IMG/VR virus record: IMGVR_UViG_3300030380_001349
Span: 1-21,766 of that record
Direction: 5' to 3' (one strand)
Length of the DNA: 21,766 bases
DNA from: a virus
The translations under genes were made by a program, and so were the position numbers. This document shows positions 14,248-21,766 of the stretch, piece after piece. The notes below the pieces were generated by a model. The model made no database searches, was not told where the DNA came from, and worked only from the letters and a program-made list of their open reading frames with translations. Within the stretch, counting starts at the first letter, position 1. Every line of letters starts with the position of its first letter.

Positions 14248-14858
14248 TGGCCTTTGAAGCATTAAAACTATTGCAAGAAAAGTGTGGAGTAGATCCAGAT
14301 GGTGCATTTGGACCAAATACAGCCAAGGCTATCGTTTCTCACTTTGAGCTATCACCAGAGCGTGGCGCACACCTGTTAGGTCAAACTGTACATGAAAGTG
14401 GGTCATTTAAATATACATCAGAGAACCTTAACTATTCTGTAGATGCTTGTCTCAAGGTGTTTGGCAAGTATTTTAAAACAAAAGAAGAAGCAGAGCCGTA
14501 TGCAAGGAATCCCAAAGCTCTTGCTGATAAGGTATATGGACACCGTGGCGGGAACGAAGGCCAAGGCTATGCGTGGCGTGGTCGAGGATTTTTACAATTA
14601 ACGCACAGAGATAATTATAGAATGTTTGCAAGCGATATGAGGCTACCAGAGGTTATGGATAACCCTGATCTTGTGGCAAATGATTATGCTATGGACTCAG
14701 CTTTGTGGTTCTTCAAACGTAATAATATATGGAAAATATGCGATGAAGGTGTAAATGATGACACAATAAAGCGTGTCACTAGGGTGGTGAACGGCGGTTA
14801 TAATGGACTAGATCACCGTGTGAAAGAAACAAAAAAGATTTACGAGTGGATATCTTAA
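14247..14858 (+). CDS. GH19-family endolysin (muramidase/chitinase-like)
   Basis: The 203-residue enzyme shows a GH19 lysozyme domain. The catalytic acid is probably E50 in QTVHESGSF, with E59 in SENLNYS as the second acid. The blocks KVYGHRGGNEGQGY (95-108), RGRGFLQLTHRDNY (111-124), then DYAMDSALWFFKRN and VNGGYNGLDHR, are all typical. Residues 4-30 (LKLLQEKCGVDPDGAFGPNT) look like a short peptidoglycan-binding segment. It has no signal peptide, so it would need a holin, and two candidates lie just upstream. It cleaves cell-wall glycan at the end of infection. The stop codon is inside a 10-base-pair hairpin. Confidence 0.9.
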   Translation: MAFEALKLLQEKCGVDPDGAFGPNTAKAIVSHFELSPERGAHLLGQTVHESGSFKYTSENLNYSVDACLKVFGKYFKTKEEAEPYARNPKALADKVYGHRGGNEGQGYAWRGRGFLQLTHRDNYRMFASDMRLPEVMDNPDLVANDYAMDSALWFFKRNNIWKICDEGVNDDTIKRVTRVVNGGYNGLDHRVKETKKIYEWIS

Positions 14859-14888
14859 CATATTGGTGTTAAGATAAGATATATTTTG
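14851..14888 (+). terminator. Candidate terminator spanning the endolysin stop
   Basis: TATCTTAACA (14851-14860) and TGTTAAGATA (14867-14876) form a perfect 10-base-pair stem with a TATTGG loop. An AT-rich, T-containing stretch (ATATTTTG) follows. The stem has only two G-C pairs, so termination would be weak. It lies at the boundary between the lysis genes and the second ejection cassette, which supports a transcript-boundary role. Confidence 0.5.
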
Positions 14889-14900
14889 TTGGAGAAGTAG

Positions 14901-15677
14901 ATGGCTTTATCAGACATAATTAAAGTAGGCGCTTCATTTTTAGGTGGTGGCGGCAACCCAATCACAAGTTTAGCCACTAATTTTCTCCTTAGTAAAGCTC
15001 TTGGGGCTGACACAAAAGACGCAATAAAATATGCTGGATTAGGGACTCTTCTTGGAACAGGATTAGGAACGCCCGGTCTTTTTGGAGGAAAAGACGAACA
15101 AATGTCTGATTTACCAATCGCATTATCTGGTGCTGCTAATAAAAAAGCTGCAAGTGATTTGGCAAAAACAGCTTCTCAATCAATAAATACGTCAAAAATA
15201 GCTGAAAAAGGTATAGCAAGTATAGATCCCGCAAAGGGAACTTTGGGTATTGCCTCTGGTTTAGCAAAGGCTGGGGTAATTGATCCAGAAGGTGGTCTGG
15301 CAGGTATTTTAAACACTCGTGCTGGAGAGGCTGGTTTGTTTGCTCTTGGCAGTCTATTAGCGGATAAATTATTTAGTTCAGATGATGGTGACTATAAAGA
15401 AACTCCATTTGGCGGAGTTGAAAGTTTTACAAATTTAAATGTACCCAGACGTTTAGCTGCAGGAGGATATATTGATGGACAATATTTTCCTCGAAGAAAT
15501 GGTGGAATTATGCCATCTGAAGGATCTGGTCAAAAAGATGATGTGCCTGCCATGCTCATGGCAGGTGAATTTGTATTAAATAAAAAAGCTGTAAAAGGTT
15601 TGGGTAATGGAGATCTTAATAAAGGTATTGAGAGAGCGTATGCCATGCAAAACCGACTTCAATCACAAGGAGCGTAA
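14901..15677 (+). CDS. Tape-measure-like internal protein, first gene of cassette 2
   Basis: This is a 258-residue protein. The first 160 residues are rich in glycine, alanine and leucine (e.g. AIKYAGLGTLLGTGLGTPGL, 41-60). The C-terminal part has the signature GSGQKDDVPAMLMAGEFVLN (208-227) and KKAVKGLGNGD, very like the S-D-D-[IV]-P-A-M-L...G-E-F-V segment found at the C-terminus of some tape-measure and internal virion proteins. It also has a preceding RRLAAGGYIDGQYFPRRNGG block. It lacks the length of a real tape measure. A role as an ejected internal protein is the best guess. It has a GGAG site before the ATG and follows the AT-rich hairpin. Confidence 0.6.
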   Translation: MALSDIIKVGASFLGGGGNPITSLATNFLLSKALGADTKDAIKYAGLGTLLGTGLGTPGLFGGKDEQMSDLPIALSGAANKKAASDLAKTASQSINTSKIAEKGIASIDPAKGTLGIASGLAKAGVIDPEGGLAGILNTRAGEAGLFALGSLLADKLFSSDDGDYKETPFGGVESFTNLNVPRRLAAGGYIDGQYFPRRNGGIMPSEGSGQKDDVPAMLMAGEFVLNKKAVKGLGNGDLNKGIERAYAMQNRLQSQGA

Positions 15678-15679
15678 AA

Positions 15680-16654
15680 ATGGCTGATCCATATGTAACA
15701 GTAAATCGCCGTCCAGAATATCTTGAATTACGAGAAAAAGCTCTGCTTGATGCAATTTTTGGGGAGTATAACAAAAGCAAAGGTTTTACAGGGGGTCTTA
15801 TACAAGATCCCGATATGTTTAAAATTGCTCCATTTAGATTAGCAGAGCAGGTAGGTAGAGATCCTGTAACAGGTGAGATAACAGATTTTGGACTCGAAAC
15901 ATACGGATCTCAATTTCTTCAACAAGATACAGATGGTGATGGCGTACCTGATTTTATGGAGCGTACCACACCATATTTTGATCAGGCGGAAGCAGGATTA
16001 AGAGAAGGTATTGGATCTTTAGAACAAGCTAGAGATATTATTGCAGATCCAATGTCTGTTCAAAATTTTATGAACCCATTTACACAGGCAGTCATAGATG
16101 AGACAGAAAGAGATATTGACCGACAAGGCCAAATAGCTTTGAATCGAGCGGCTGATCAGGCAATAAAAGCAGGAGCATTTGGTGGATCTAGACAGGGCAT
16201 ACAAGCCGCAGAAGTTGAAAGAAACATCATGGATGCGAAGCGTAAGGCCACCACAGATCTTAGAATGAAAAACTTTGCACAGGCTCAGAAAGCTGCACAA
16301 GAAGCAGGTAGACTTGTCGGTGGTATAGGTCAGTCTTTTGGTACATTAGGCACTCAAGCGGCTGATACTGGTCGTGTTTTTGGAGCTATGACACCTGCTG
16401 ATCTAGCTTTTATGCAAGGTACAGGAGAGGCTGAAAGAGCTTATCGTCAGCAAATGATTGACACAGCTAGACAAGAGTATCAAAGACCGACTGAACAAGC
16501 TTTATTACCATACAACTACGCATACGGTGCGTTATCTGGAACGCCATCTGCAGGTCTTTATAGCACAACACAGCAACCAATGTATGGCACAAACCCAATG
16601 TTGGCTGGTATAGGAGCATATACCGCCCTTCAAGGTATTGGGCAGCAGCAGTAA
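15680..16654 (+). CDS. Internal virion protein with AFGGSR motif, cassette 2 (paralogue of 3954-4631)
   Basis: The 324-residue protein contains residues 132-207, from NPFTQAVIDE to AFGGSRQGIQAAE (166-178), aligning without gaps with residues 45-120 of the shorter protein in cassette 1 (28 of 76 identical). It has an additional N-terminal region of about 130 residues, including DTDGDGVPDFME (83-94), a thrombospondin-type-3-like calcium-binding segment. The C-terminal half is rich in A, G, Q and Y (IDTARQEYQRP, then YNYAYGALSG). It probably assembles inside the capsid or is ejected with DNA. A GGAG site precedes the ATG, which lies 2 bases after the previous stop. Confidence 0.65.
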   Translation: MADPYVTVNRRPEYLELREKALLDAIFGEYNKSKGFTGGLIQDPDMFKIAPFRLAEQVGRDPVTGEITDFGLETYGSQFLQQDTDGDGVPDFMERTTPYFDQAEAGLREGIGSLEQARDIIADPMSVQNFMNPFTQAVIDETERDIDRQGQIALNRAADQAIKAGAFGGSRQGIQAAEVERNIMDAKRKATTDLRMKNFAQAQKAAQEAGRLVGGIGQSFGTLGTQAADTGRVFGAMTPADLAFMQGTGEAERAYRQQMIDTARQEYQRPTEQALLPYNYAYGALSGTPSAGLYSTTQQPMYGTNPMLAGIGAYTALQGIGQQQ

Positions 16655-16665
16655 GGCGAACAATT

Positions 16666-18510
16666 ATGGCAGATCCATCTCGTGTATATTTAGAAGAGTT
16701 AAAAAGATACGGCCTTGGAGCAGGTGGTCTTGGTTTTAATCCAATGGGCGAAAGAACTGTTTTTGCAGAAGAAGGTCCGGGTTCAACAATAGATGCTAAT
16801 ATATTTGATAAAGGAGTTGCTAATCTTGCAGAAAGATTTGGAATATCTCCTGACGAAGTAAGAAAAAGACAAGGTTTGGGATCAAAAATAATATCAGGTT
16901 CTAGCCAAACTAAAACAATGCCTTCAGACGCTTCTAGTTTTTCAGAATTAGCAGACGCTTATGCTGATGTTATGAAAGTAAGTAAAGATCCTGCGGTAGT
17001 TTCTAAGCCAGCTAGTATTGAAGATATATTAAACTCTGACCCAAGTGTTTTTAAATTAGAAGGTCCAGAAAGCTCTGAACCACTTCCATTAAAAAGTGGT
17101 GCTGGAGATGAAGCAGAAGCACAAAAAATTATAGCAGAAAATGAAGCTCAAAGAGAGCAAACAAATAAAGCAGCCATAACTTCTTTAGCTCAATTAAATC
17201 AAGAAGTTGCTGAAGATGAAATGGGTAGAAAAGAACCAAGCGGACCTGTAATTGAAGATGCTTTTTCATCAGCTATGCAAGATTACATTGAGCAAGCTCG
17301 TGGTGCTGGTCCTGAAACAAAAGAACTGTCTCTTGACGATTACAAAAAAGAATTTGCTGAAGCTACTGGCATAGATATAAGCGGCAAAGTAGACAAAAGT
17401 TCGGCTTTAATGGCGTTTGGTCTTGCTCTCATGCAAAACAGAGCAGGTAAGGGTTTTAATGTAGGTCGTATGCTTAGTTCAGTAGGAGAGGCAGGAGAGG
17501 TTGCTTTGCCTGCATTGGAGAAAGCTAAAACACAAGCTAGAAATGATGCCATAGCAGCAGGTAAATATGCTTTAGAAACTAGAGCAGCAGATCGAGCTAC
17601 CGATGCCGCCAATCAAGAAAAATTAATGAACCGTGGTAAATATTGGGTTTATAAAAAAGGTGGTAAGGGAGCAGAGTTTTCTGAATTTGATAATGGCGAA
17701 TTTGTTGATTTAAATAAATTTGAACTTAATAAACTTATAAACGATCCTGATTTTGATAAAAACTACGAATTTATTGATGCCTCTGATCGTTTATCAATTT
17801 TAAAAGAAAGAGCCAAAGGTGTTGATTTAGGTGATGAATGGGATTCTTATTCAATGATATCCTTAATTGGTGGAGATCCATCAAAAGCGCCTCCTGAACT
17901 GCAAATAATGGCTGCAGCAGTTAATCCAAATTACAAAGGACAAACAGCTACTGGATATAAATTACAAGAAACTCCAGAAACAATTATTAGAAGATTTGCC
18001 GAATACCAAAAAGGTATTACTTCTGGAGCAAAAAAGTTTGAAGATTTAATTGCTGCTATTAATACAGGTGTTAGTATACCAGAACAATTAGTCAGTACTG
18101 TATTTACTGGATTAAGAAATTTAGGCATTGAAGTTGGGGATGAGCCTACAGATATAAGTAAAGCTAGGGTTAAGTTAAAAGAAATTGCTGTTCGTGAAGC
18201 TACAAATATTCTTCAAGAATCAGGTAAAACGCTTTCTGATAATGACCGTAAGAGAGTTGAGGAACTTGTTGGAGAAATAAGTTTTCTTTCTGCTGATGCA
18301 AAATTAATAAAATCAAAATTAAAAGAAATATACAATCTAACAGTTTTAAAACCTCAAGATAATCTTGACGTTGCTATAGACTGGCTTGATAGAAATGCTG
18401 GAATACAATTTGGCGCTCTTCAAGATGATATGCCAAGAAGTAAAGAGGAATTGGATGCTTTCAATAAATACTACGGCACCGATTTAACAATGGAAGATTT
18501 TCAAAAATGA
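16666..18510 (+). CDS. Internal virion protein of 614 residues, cassette 2
   Basis: This soluble, acidic and largely helical protein has no evident membrane segment. Its first 220 residues are low-complexity and charged, probably flexible. Residues about 240-330 form an A/G-rich helical part (ALMAFGLALMQNRAGKGFNV). Residues 500-560 have KEIAVREATNILQESGKTL, then SDNDRKRVEELVGEI and KSKLKEIYNL, which I recognise from internal or tail proteins of marine phages. It occupies the same relative place as the 366-residue protein of cassette 1, but I see no convincing residue-level similarity between them. It ends ATGA-overlapped with the next gene. The DNA is AT-rich (11 G/C in 17701-17760 by hand count). 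Confidence 0.6.
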   Translation: MADPSRVYLEELKRYGLGAGGLGFNPMGERTVFAEEGPGSTIDANIFDKGVANLAERFGISPDEVRKRQGLGSKIISGSSQTKTMPSDASSFSELADAYADVMKVSKDPAVVSKPASIEDILNSDPSVFKLEGPESSEPLPLKSGAGDEAEAQKIIAENEAQREQTNKAAITSLAQLNQEVAEDEMGRKEPSGPVIEDAFSSAMQDYIEQARGAGPETKELSLDDYKKEFAEATGIDISGKVDKSSALMAFGLALMQNRAGKGFNVGRMLSSVGEAGEVALPALEKAKTQARNDAIAAGKYALETRAADRATDAANQEKLMNRGKYWVYKKGGKGAEFSEFDNGEFVDLNKFELNKLINDPDFDKNYEFIDASDRLSILKERAKGVDLGDEWDSYSMISLIGGDPSKAPPELQIMAAAVNPNYKGQTATGYKLQETPETIIRRFAEYQKGITSGAKKFEDLIAAINTGVSIPEQLVSTVFTGLRNLGIEVGDEPTDISKARVKLKEIAVREATNILQESGKTLSDNDRKRVEELVGEISFLSADAKLIKSKLKEIYNLTVLKPQDNLDVAIDWLDRNAGIQFGALQDDMPRSKEELDAFNKYYGTDLTMEDFQK

Positions 18511-21500
18511 CACCTCAAGAACAGTTAAAAAAGTTTAGAGAAAGTCAATTATCTCCACAAGAAAGACTTAGAAAGTTTCGCGCTCAATCGGAAAGAAATC
18601 CTTTTGGTGTCGCTAGAGCTAAATCATTTGATCAATTAGATGCTGATTCTACAGGTGAAGATAAAGGAAATTTTGATTACAAGACGGGTGCTAAAGCAGG
18701 TATTCGTGCTGCTTTATCTTTTATGGAAACTCCAGAAGAAAAAGAAAATTTATTGAAACAAAAAGTTGGATCTTCTGGTTTTACAAAAGATTCTAAAGGT
18801 AGATTAGCCTTAACACCAGAGGGTCAAAAGAAACTTGGTTACGATCCAATTAGTAAGAATTTAATTATAGAAGAAGAAGGTTTTCGTCTTGGTCGTGATT
18901 TAGCTGATGTAGCAGGTTTGGCTCCAGAAACTATTGGTTCTGTAATTGGTGGTATAATTGGTATGCCCACTCTTATTGGTGGCGCTCTGGGTGCAGCAGG
19001 AGGAGCTGCAGCAGGTCAGTTTGCTGAAGAAGGTATTGAAAAACTACTTGGTCTGCAAAAGCAGACAGGTCTTGAGGTTGTAAAAGATGCTGCAACCGAA
19101 GCTGCTATAGCAGGTACTGTTGACTTTGTTACTATGGGAACTTTTAAGGCTGGTAGAGCTTTGATATCAGGTGCGGGTAAAGGAGCAAGTGCAGCAGCTC
19201 GTGCAATGGGTCAAGGCGAAAGGCAGCTAGGGCAGGCACAGGCAGATCAAGCATTAAGAATTATGGATGAAGGTGGTATGCCAAGTTATGAAGCAGCAGG
19301 AATGCCAGCAGCTTTATCTAGAGCATCACAAATTGCAGAAGCTATATCAGGAAAAGAAAAAAGAGCAGTGCAAAATGTTTTGTTTGCTATGAATAAAAAA
19401 GATAACTTATTACGCGATGCAGGAATTTTAGATGTAGACGGCAACATAGTAGCAGGCGCAACTGTAGATGATTTATCTAAAATTATAGCAGACGCTGCGC
19501 CATCTAAAGCAGCGCAACTGCAAAAAGCATTAGATGATGCTCAAAAAGCTCACATGGATGCGATTGATGAAACAGTTTCATTATTAACTAAATCAACAAA
19601 AGAAGGCACAGAAATTGATGATTCTGTTCTTTCTGTGTTGATGAATAACTATGATGAGTTTGCAAAAGGGGCTAATGTTTCATACAAACTTGTTGATGAT
19701 AAGCTTGCAGAAATTACTGGACCTTTAAGTGTAAATGGAAGAACTATTCAAGTCGAGGGCGGCGAACTTCCAATCTTTGATATATCTGCTTTAAAAACAA
19801 GGTTTGATGACATCATTGATAGTAAATATGGTGGAGCTTCATCTGTTGCACCTGAACAGTTTACGGAAATTGGAAGACAAATTAGTGAATTAGTTTCCAA
19901 AGGCGCAGTAGAAGGTAAAACTACCTTTAATGGTTTGCGTGGATTAAGAAAAAATATTCAAGATACATTAATGGACCCACGTTTAAGCATCTCAGATACC
20001 ACTCCCCGTAGATTGCTTGTCGATATGAGAAATAATGTTGATAATATGCTAATGGGAAATGTTAAATTAACTGGTGTTGGTGGAAAAGCTAACGCTAGTA
20101 AAATGCGTGAAGCCATGAATTTATTGCAAGATGCCAACAAAGCATATCGTGCAGAAATGCGTATGTTTAATAGATTAGAAAATTTAGGTATTGTTAGAAA
20201 TTTTGGCGAACCCGGAGTTAATGTAAAATTAGAAGTTGGTCGTAATTACGATAAAATTATTCAAAGTCCAGCTCGTATAGAAGCTGCATTAAATGCAGCT
20301 AAAGGACAAAAAGAAGTTGTTCGTCAAGATTTGGCAAAACGTTATCTTGATGAAGCACTGTTAGATTCTAATAAAGACTTTGGTGATCCAACAAAATTTA
20401 ATGGTGTTCAATTCTACGGTAAGATTAAACGTATGAATAAAGATAAAACAGGCAAGTTATTATTCGGTGAACAATGGCCTGAAGTGCAAAATTTAGCACG
20501 TTCTTTAGCATATAGCGGTGTAAAAAAAATTGATGATACTACTTTAAACAAAATTGTATCACAAAACCCAAACGCAGGAATAGTAAATACTCTTCGCAGT
20601 GTTCGTGATGCGCAGGTTGGATTAGAAGAAGCAGCGCAATCTAGCATATTAAAAAGATTAAACGAAGGTAAGTTAGATCCTGAAGAAGCGGCAGCAGCTA
20701 TTACAAATCCAAATATAACTCGCGCTCAAATTAATAAAATAATGAAGTTTTTTGAGGATAGTCCAGAAGCTCAAGAAACATTAAGACGAACAATTGTAAA
20801 CGATATTCTTGGATCAGTTGATGAAGATATATTTATTAATGAAAAAGCTGCGTACTCTCTTCGAAACGCTTTAGACTCTTATAAACCTGAAATGCTTAAA
20901 AAAGTTTTAGGTGATCAGGCTGTAAAAGATATAAAACAATTATCAGATGATTTAGTTTTCTTGCGAGATACTGGAGCAAAAGGCGCTGGTTCACTAGCCG
21001 CTGACGCTATTCGAACAGGGCAATTTACAAACCCAATGAAAAACTTACCAAAAGCAGCTAGATTTCGTGCTTTAAATCATATGTTGAATAATCCTACTGT
21101 TATGCGCCGTGCGTTAGAAGTAAAAGCAGGAAGATCCACTCCTCAAGCAGCAGCACAAAGCTTGACTCAAGCTCTTAGCGAATCAGCCGCTCAAGCGGGT
21201 GGAAGAGGTGTATCTATAGGTGATAGAGCTAAAGGTGTAGCCAAAGGAGTTGGAGCTACTCTTGGGGCAATAAATAGAGGGAACGTAGCTGCTCGTCAGG
21301 GGGCTGCACAACTTCTTACAAGTCCTCAACAAGTTCGTGGAACTGTTCCAGAGCAGCCAGCCACAACCCGAACAAGTGTTCCAAAAGTTTTGCCTCCGGT
21401 AAATGTAGAAGATCTTCAAATAACTAGAAGAATAAACCCAGCCGTTCTTCAACGACAGGCAAATTTAAGAGAAAGGGCTAAAAGAAACCCATACATTGCA

Positions 21501-21542
21501 TCTACATTGCTTGGCGGTCTAGGAAGTGCAGGGTTGCTTTAG
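18507..21542 (+). CDS. Large membrane-type internal virion protein (1011 residues), cassette 2
   Basis: The protein starts with a duplicated 14-residue segment (TPQEQLKKFRESQL then SPQERLRKFRAQSE, 2-29). Residues about 130-172 are a glycine-rich hydrophobic stretch (IGSVIGGIIGMPTLIGGALG) that could insert in a membrane. The rest is helical, with repeated charged segments (300-870), a glycine/alanine-rich region near 890-930 and a hydrophobic C-terminus (STLLGGLGSAGLL). It resembles very large internal or ejection proteins of podoviruses in size and composition, analogous in position to the 523-residue protein of cassette 1. No lysozyme, transglycosylase or protease motif is visible. The ATG overlaps the preceding stop (ATGA). 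The stop interleaves with that of the opposite-strand gene. Confidence 0.6.
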   Translation: MTPQEQLKKFRESQLSPQERLRKFRAQSERNPFGVARAKSFDQLDADSTGEDKGNFDYKTGAKAGIRAALSFMETPEEKENLLKQKVGSSGFTKDSKGRLALTPEGQKKLGYDPISKNLIIEEEGFRLGRDLADVAGLAPETIGSVIGGIIGMPTLIGGALGAAGGAAAGQFAEEGIEKLLGLQKQTGLEVVKDAATEAAIAGTVDFVTMGTFKAGRALISGAGKGASAAARAMGQGERQLGQAQADQALRIMDEGGMPSYEAAGMPAALSRASQIAEAISGKEKRAVQNVLFAMNKKDNLLRDAGILDVDGNIVAGATVDDLSKIIADAAPSKAAQLQKALDDAQKAHMDAIDETVSLLTKSTKEGTEIDDSVLSVLMNNYDEFAKGANVSYKLVDDKLAEITGPLSVNGRTIQVEGGELPIFDISALKTRFDDIIDSKYGGASSVAPEQFTEIGRQISELVSKGAVEGKTTFNGLRGLRKNIQDTLMDPRLSISDTTPRRLLVDMRNNVDNMLMGNVKLTGVGGKANASKMREAMNLLQDANKAYRAEMRMFNRLENLGIVRNFGEPGVNVKLEVGRNYDKIIQSPARIEAALNAAKGQKEVVRQDLAKRYLDEALLDSNKDFGDPTKFNGVQFYGKIKRMNKDKTGKLLFGEQWPEVQNLARSLAYSGVKKIDDTTLNKIVSQNPNAGIVNTLRSVRDAQVGLEEAAQSSILKRLNEGKLDPEEAAAAITNPNITRAQINKIMKFFEDSPEAQETLRRTIVNDILGSVDEDIFINEKAAYSLRNALDSYKPEMLKKVLGDQAVKDIKQLSDDLVFLRDTGAKGAGSLAADAIRTGQFTNPMKNLPKAARFRALNHMLNNPTVMRRALEVKAGRSTPQAAAQSLTQALSESAAQAGGRGVSIGDRAKGVAKGVGATLGAINRGNVAARQGAAQLLTSPQQVRGTVPEQPATTRTSVPKVLPPVNVEDLQITRRINPAVLQRQANLRERAKRNPYIASTLLGGLGSAGLL

Positions 21543-21760
21543 TCTTCGATAACGGCGCTTAGTCCGCCAGAAACAGATCGTATCGGCTCGTGAGGCGGTA
21601 TAAACCCCTGTTTGTCGTAGGCATCGTCAACAATCAAAGAAAGTTGTTGTGAAATGTTTCTACGCTTTTTTTGCGACATTTGAACTATTTTCTTATAAGT
21701 CTCTACAGAAACACTTATAGACTTGTATTTAGTAGTTGCAGGCACTAGCATAACTCCCAT
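21539..21760 (-). CDS. Ribbon-helix-helix-type DNA-binding protein
   Basis: The 73-residue minus-strand product contains a typical RHH layout: a strand YKSISVSVE (12-20), helix TYKKIVQMSQ, a turn at KKRRN and a second helix ISQQLSLIVDDAYDK (36-50), then an acidic-ending tail. Alternating S and V residues in the strand are as in Arc/MetJ-type repressors and many antitoxins. No toxin partner is visible in the window. It is the only minus-strand gene and may regulate early or late phage genes; that is inference. The start may be at 21760 or at the ATG at 21751; only six bases remain upstream, so the promoter and ribosome site cannot be judged. Confidence 0.6.
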   Translation of the reverse strand: MGVMLVPATTKYKSISVSVETYKKIVQMSQKKRRNISQQLSLIVDDAYDKQGFIPPHEPIRSVSGGLSAVIED

Positions 21761-21766
21761 AATGTA

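Noticed and set aside
14855-14885. Sigma-70-like promoter (TTAACA ... TATATT) before cassette 2
   Set aside because: The spacing is 19 bases and the first box lies in the hairpin stem. In DNA this AT-rich such matches are expected by chance.
1-21766. CRISPR array, tRNA genes, insertion sequence or integrase
   Set aside because: No spaced direct repeats of CRISPR type, tRNA-like cloverleaf, transposase or integrase frame was seen. Coding density leaves almost no room for them.

Overview
This window looks like the structural and lysis region of a double-stranded DNA tailed phage, most likely a short-tailed (podovirus-like) marine phage of a Gram-negative host. All genes but the last run on the plus strand, with gaps of 0-50 bases or overlaps of 1-4 bases at most junctions. 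The evidence is a recognisable P22/SU10-type portal, scaffold and DUF5309-type major capsid protein, a P22 gp10-like hub protein, glycine/alanine/glutamine-rich internal virion (ejection) proteins, and a lysis block ending in a GH19 endolysin. The marine and host assignments are inferences from familiar protein patterns. No terminase, replication, integrase, tRNA or rRNA gene is present, so this is part of a larger genome. No stretch over 300 bases lacks a gene.

Layout: (1) 1-3501, tail and adsorption: the end of a fibre-like gene with 10-residue repeats, a tail-collar protein with five H-x-H motifs, a gp10-like hub protein with an apparent inserted carbohydrate-binding-like domain, a short virion-type protein and a GNAT-like protein. 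(2) 3503-7313, first ejection cassette of four genes. (3) 7317-12231, head: portal, small protein, acidic scaffold, major capsid protein, a strong hairpin, then two small head-completion-type proteins. (4) 12231-14858, lysis: six or seven small genes, at least five encoding membrane proteins (one with an EF-hand loop, one GTA-holin-like), then the GH19 endolysin, whose stop codon lies in a hairpin. (5) 14901-21542, second ejection cassette of four larger genes: a tape-measure-like protein, a paralogue of the AFGGSR protein of cassette 1, a 614-residue protein and a 1011-residue membrane-type protein. (6) 21539-21760, a minus-strand ribbon-helix-helix protein converging on it.

The main observation is that two ejection-protein cassettes flank the head and lysis genes. 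They share one protein family (28 of 76 residues identical without gaps) and parallel gene order, but differ in size and base composition. GATC is nearly absent from the first 7.4 kb (2 sites by eye) and common in the second cassette (about 32 in 6.6 kb). This suggests that the two cassettes have different histories, and perhaps that the phage carries two sets of envelope-crossing proteins.
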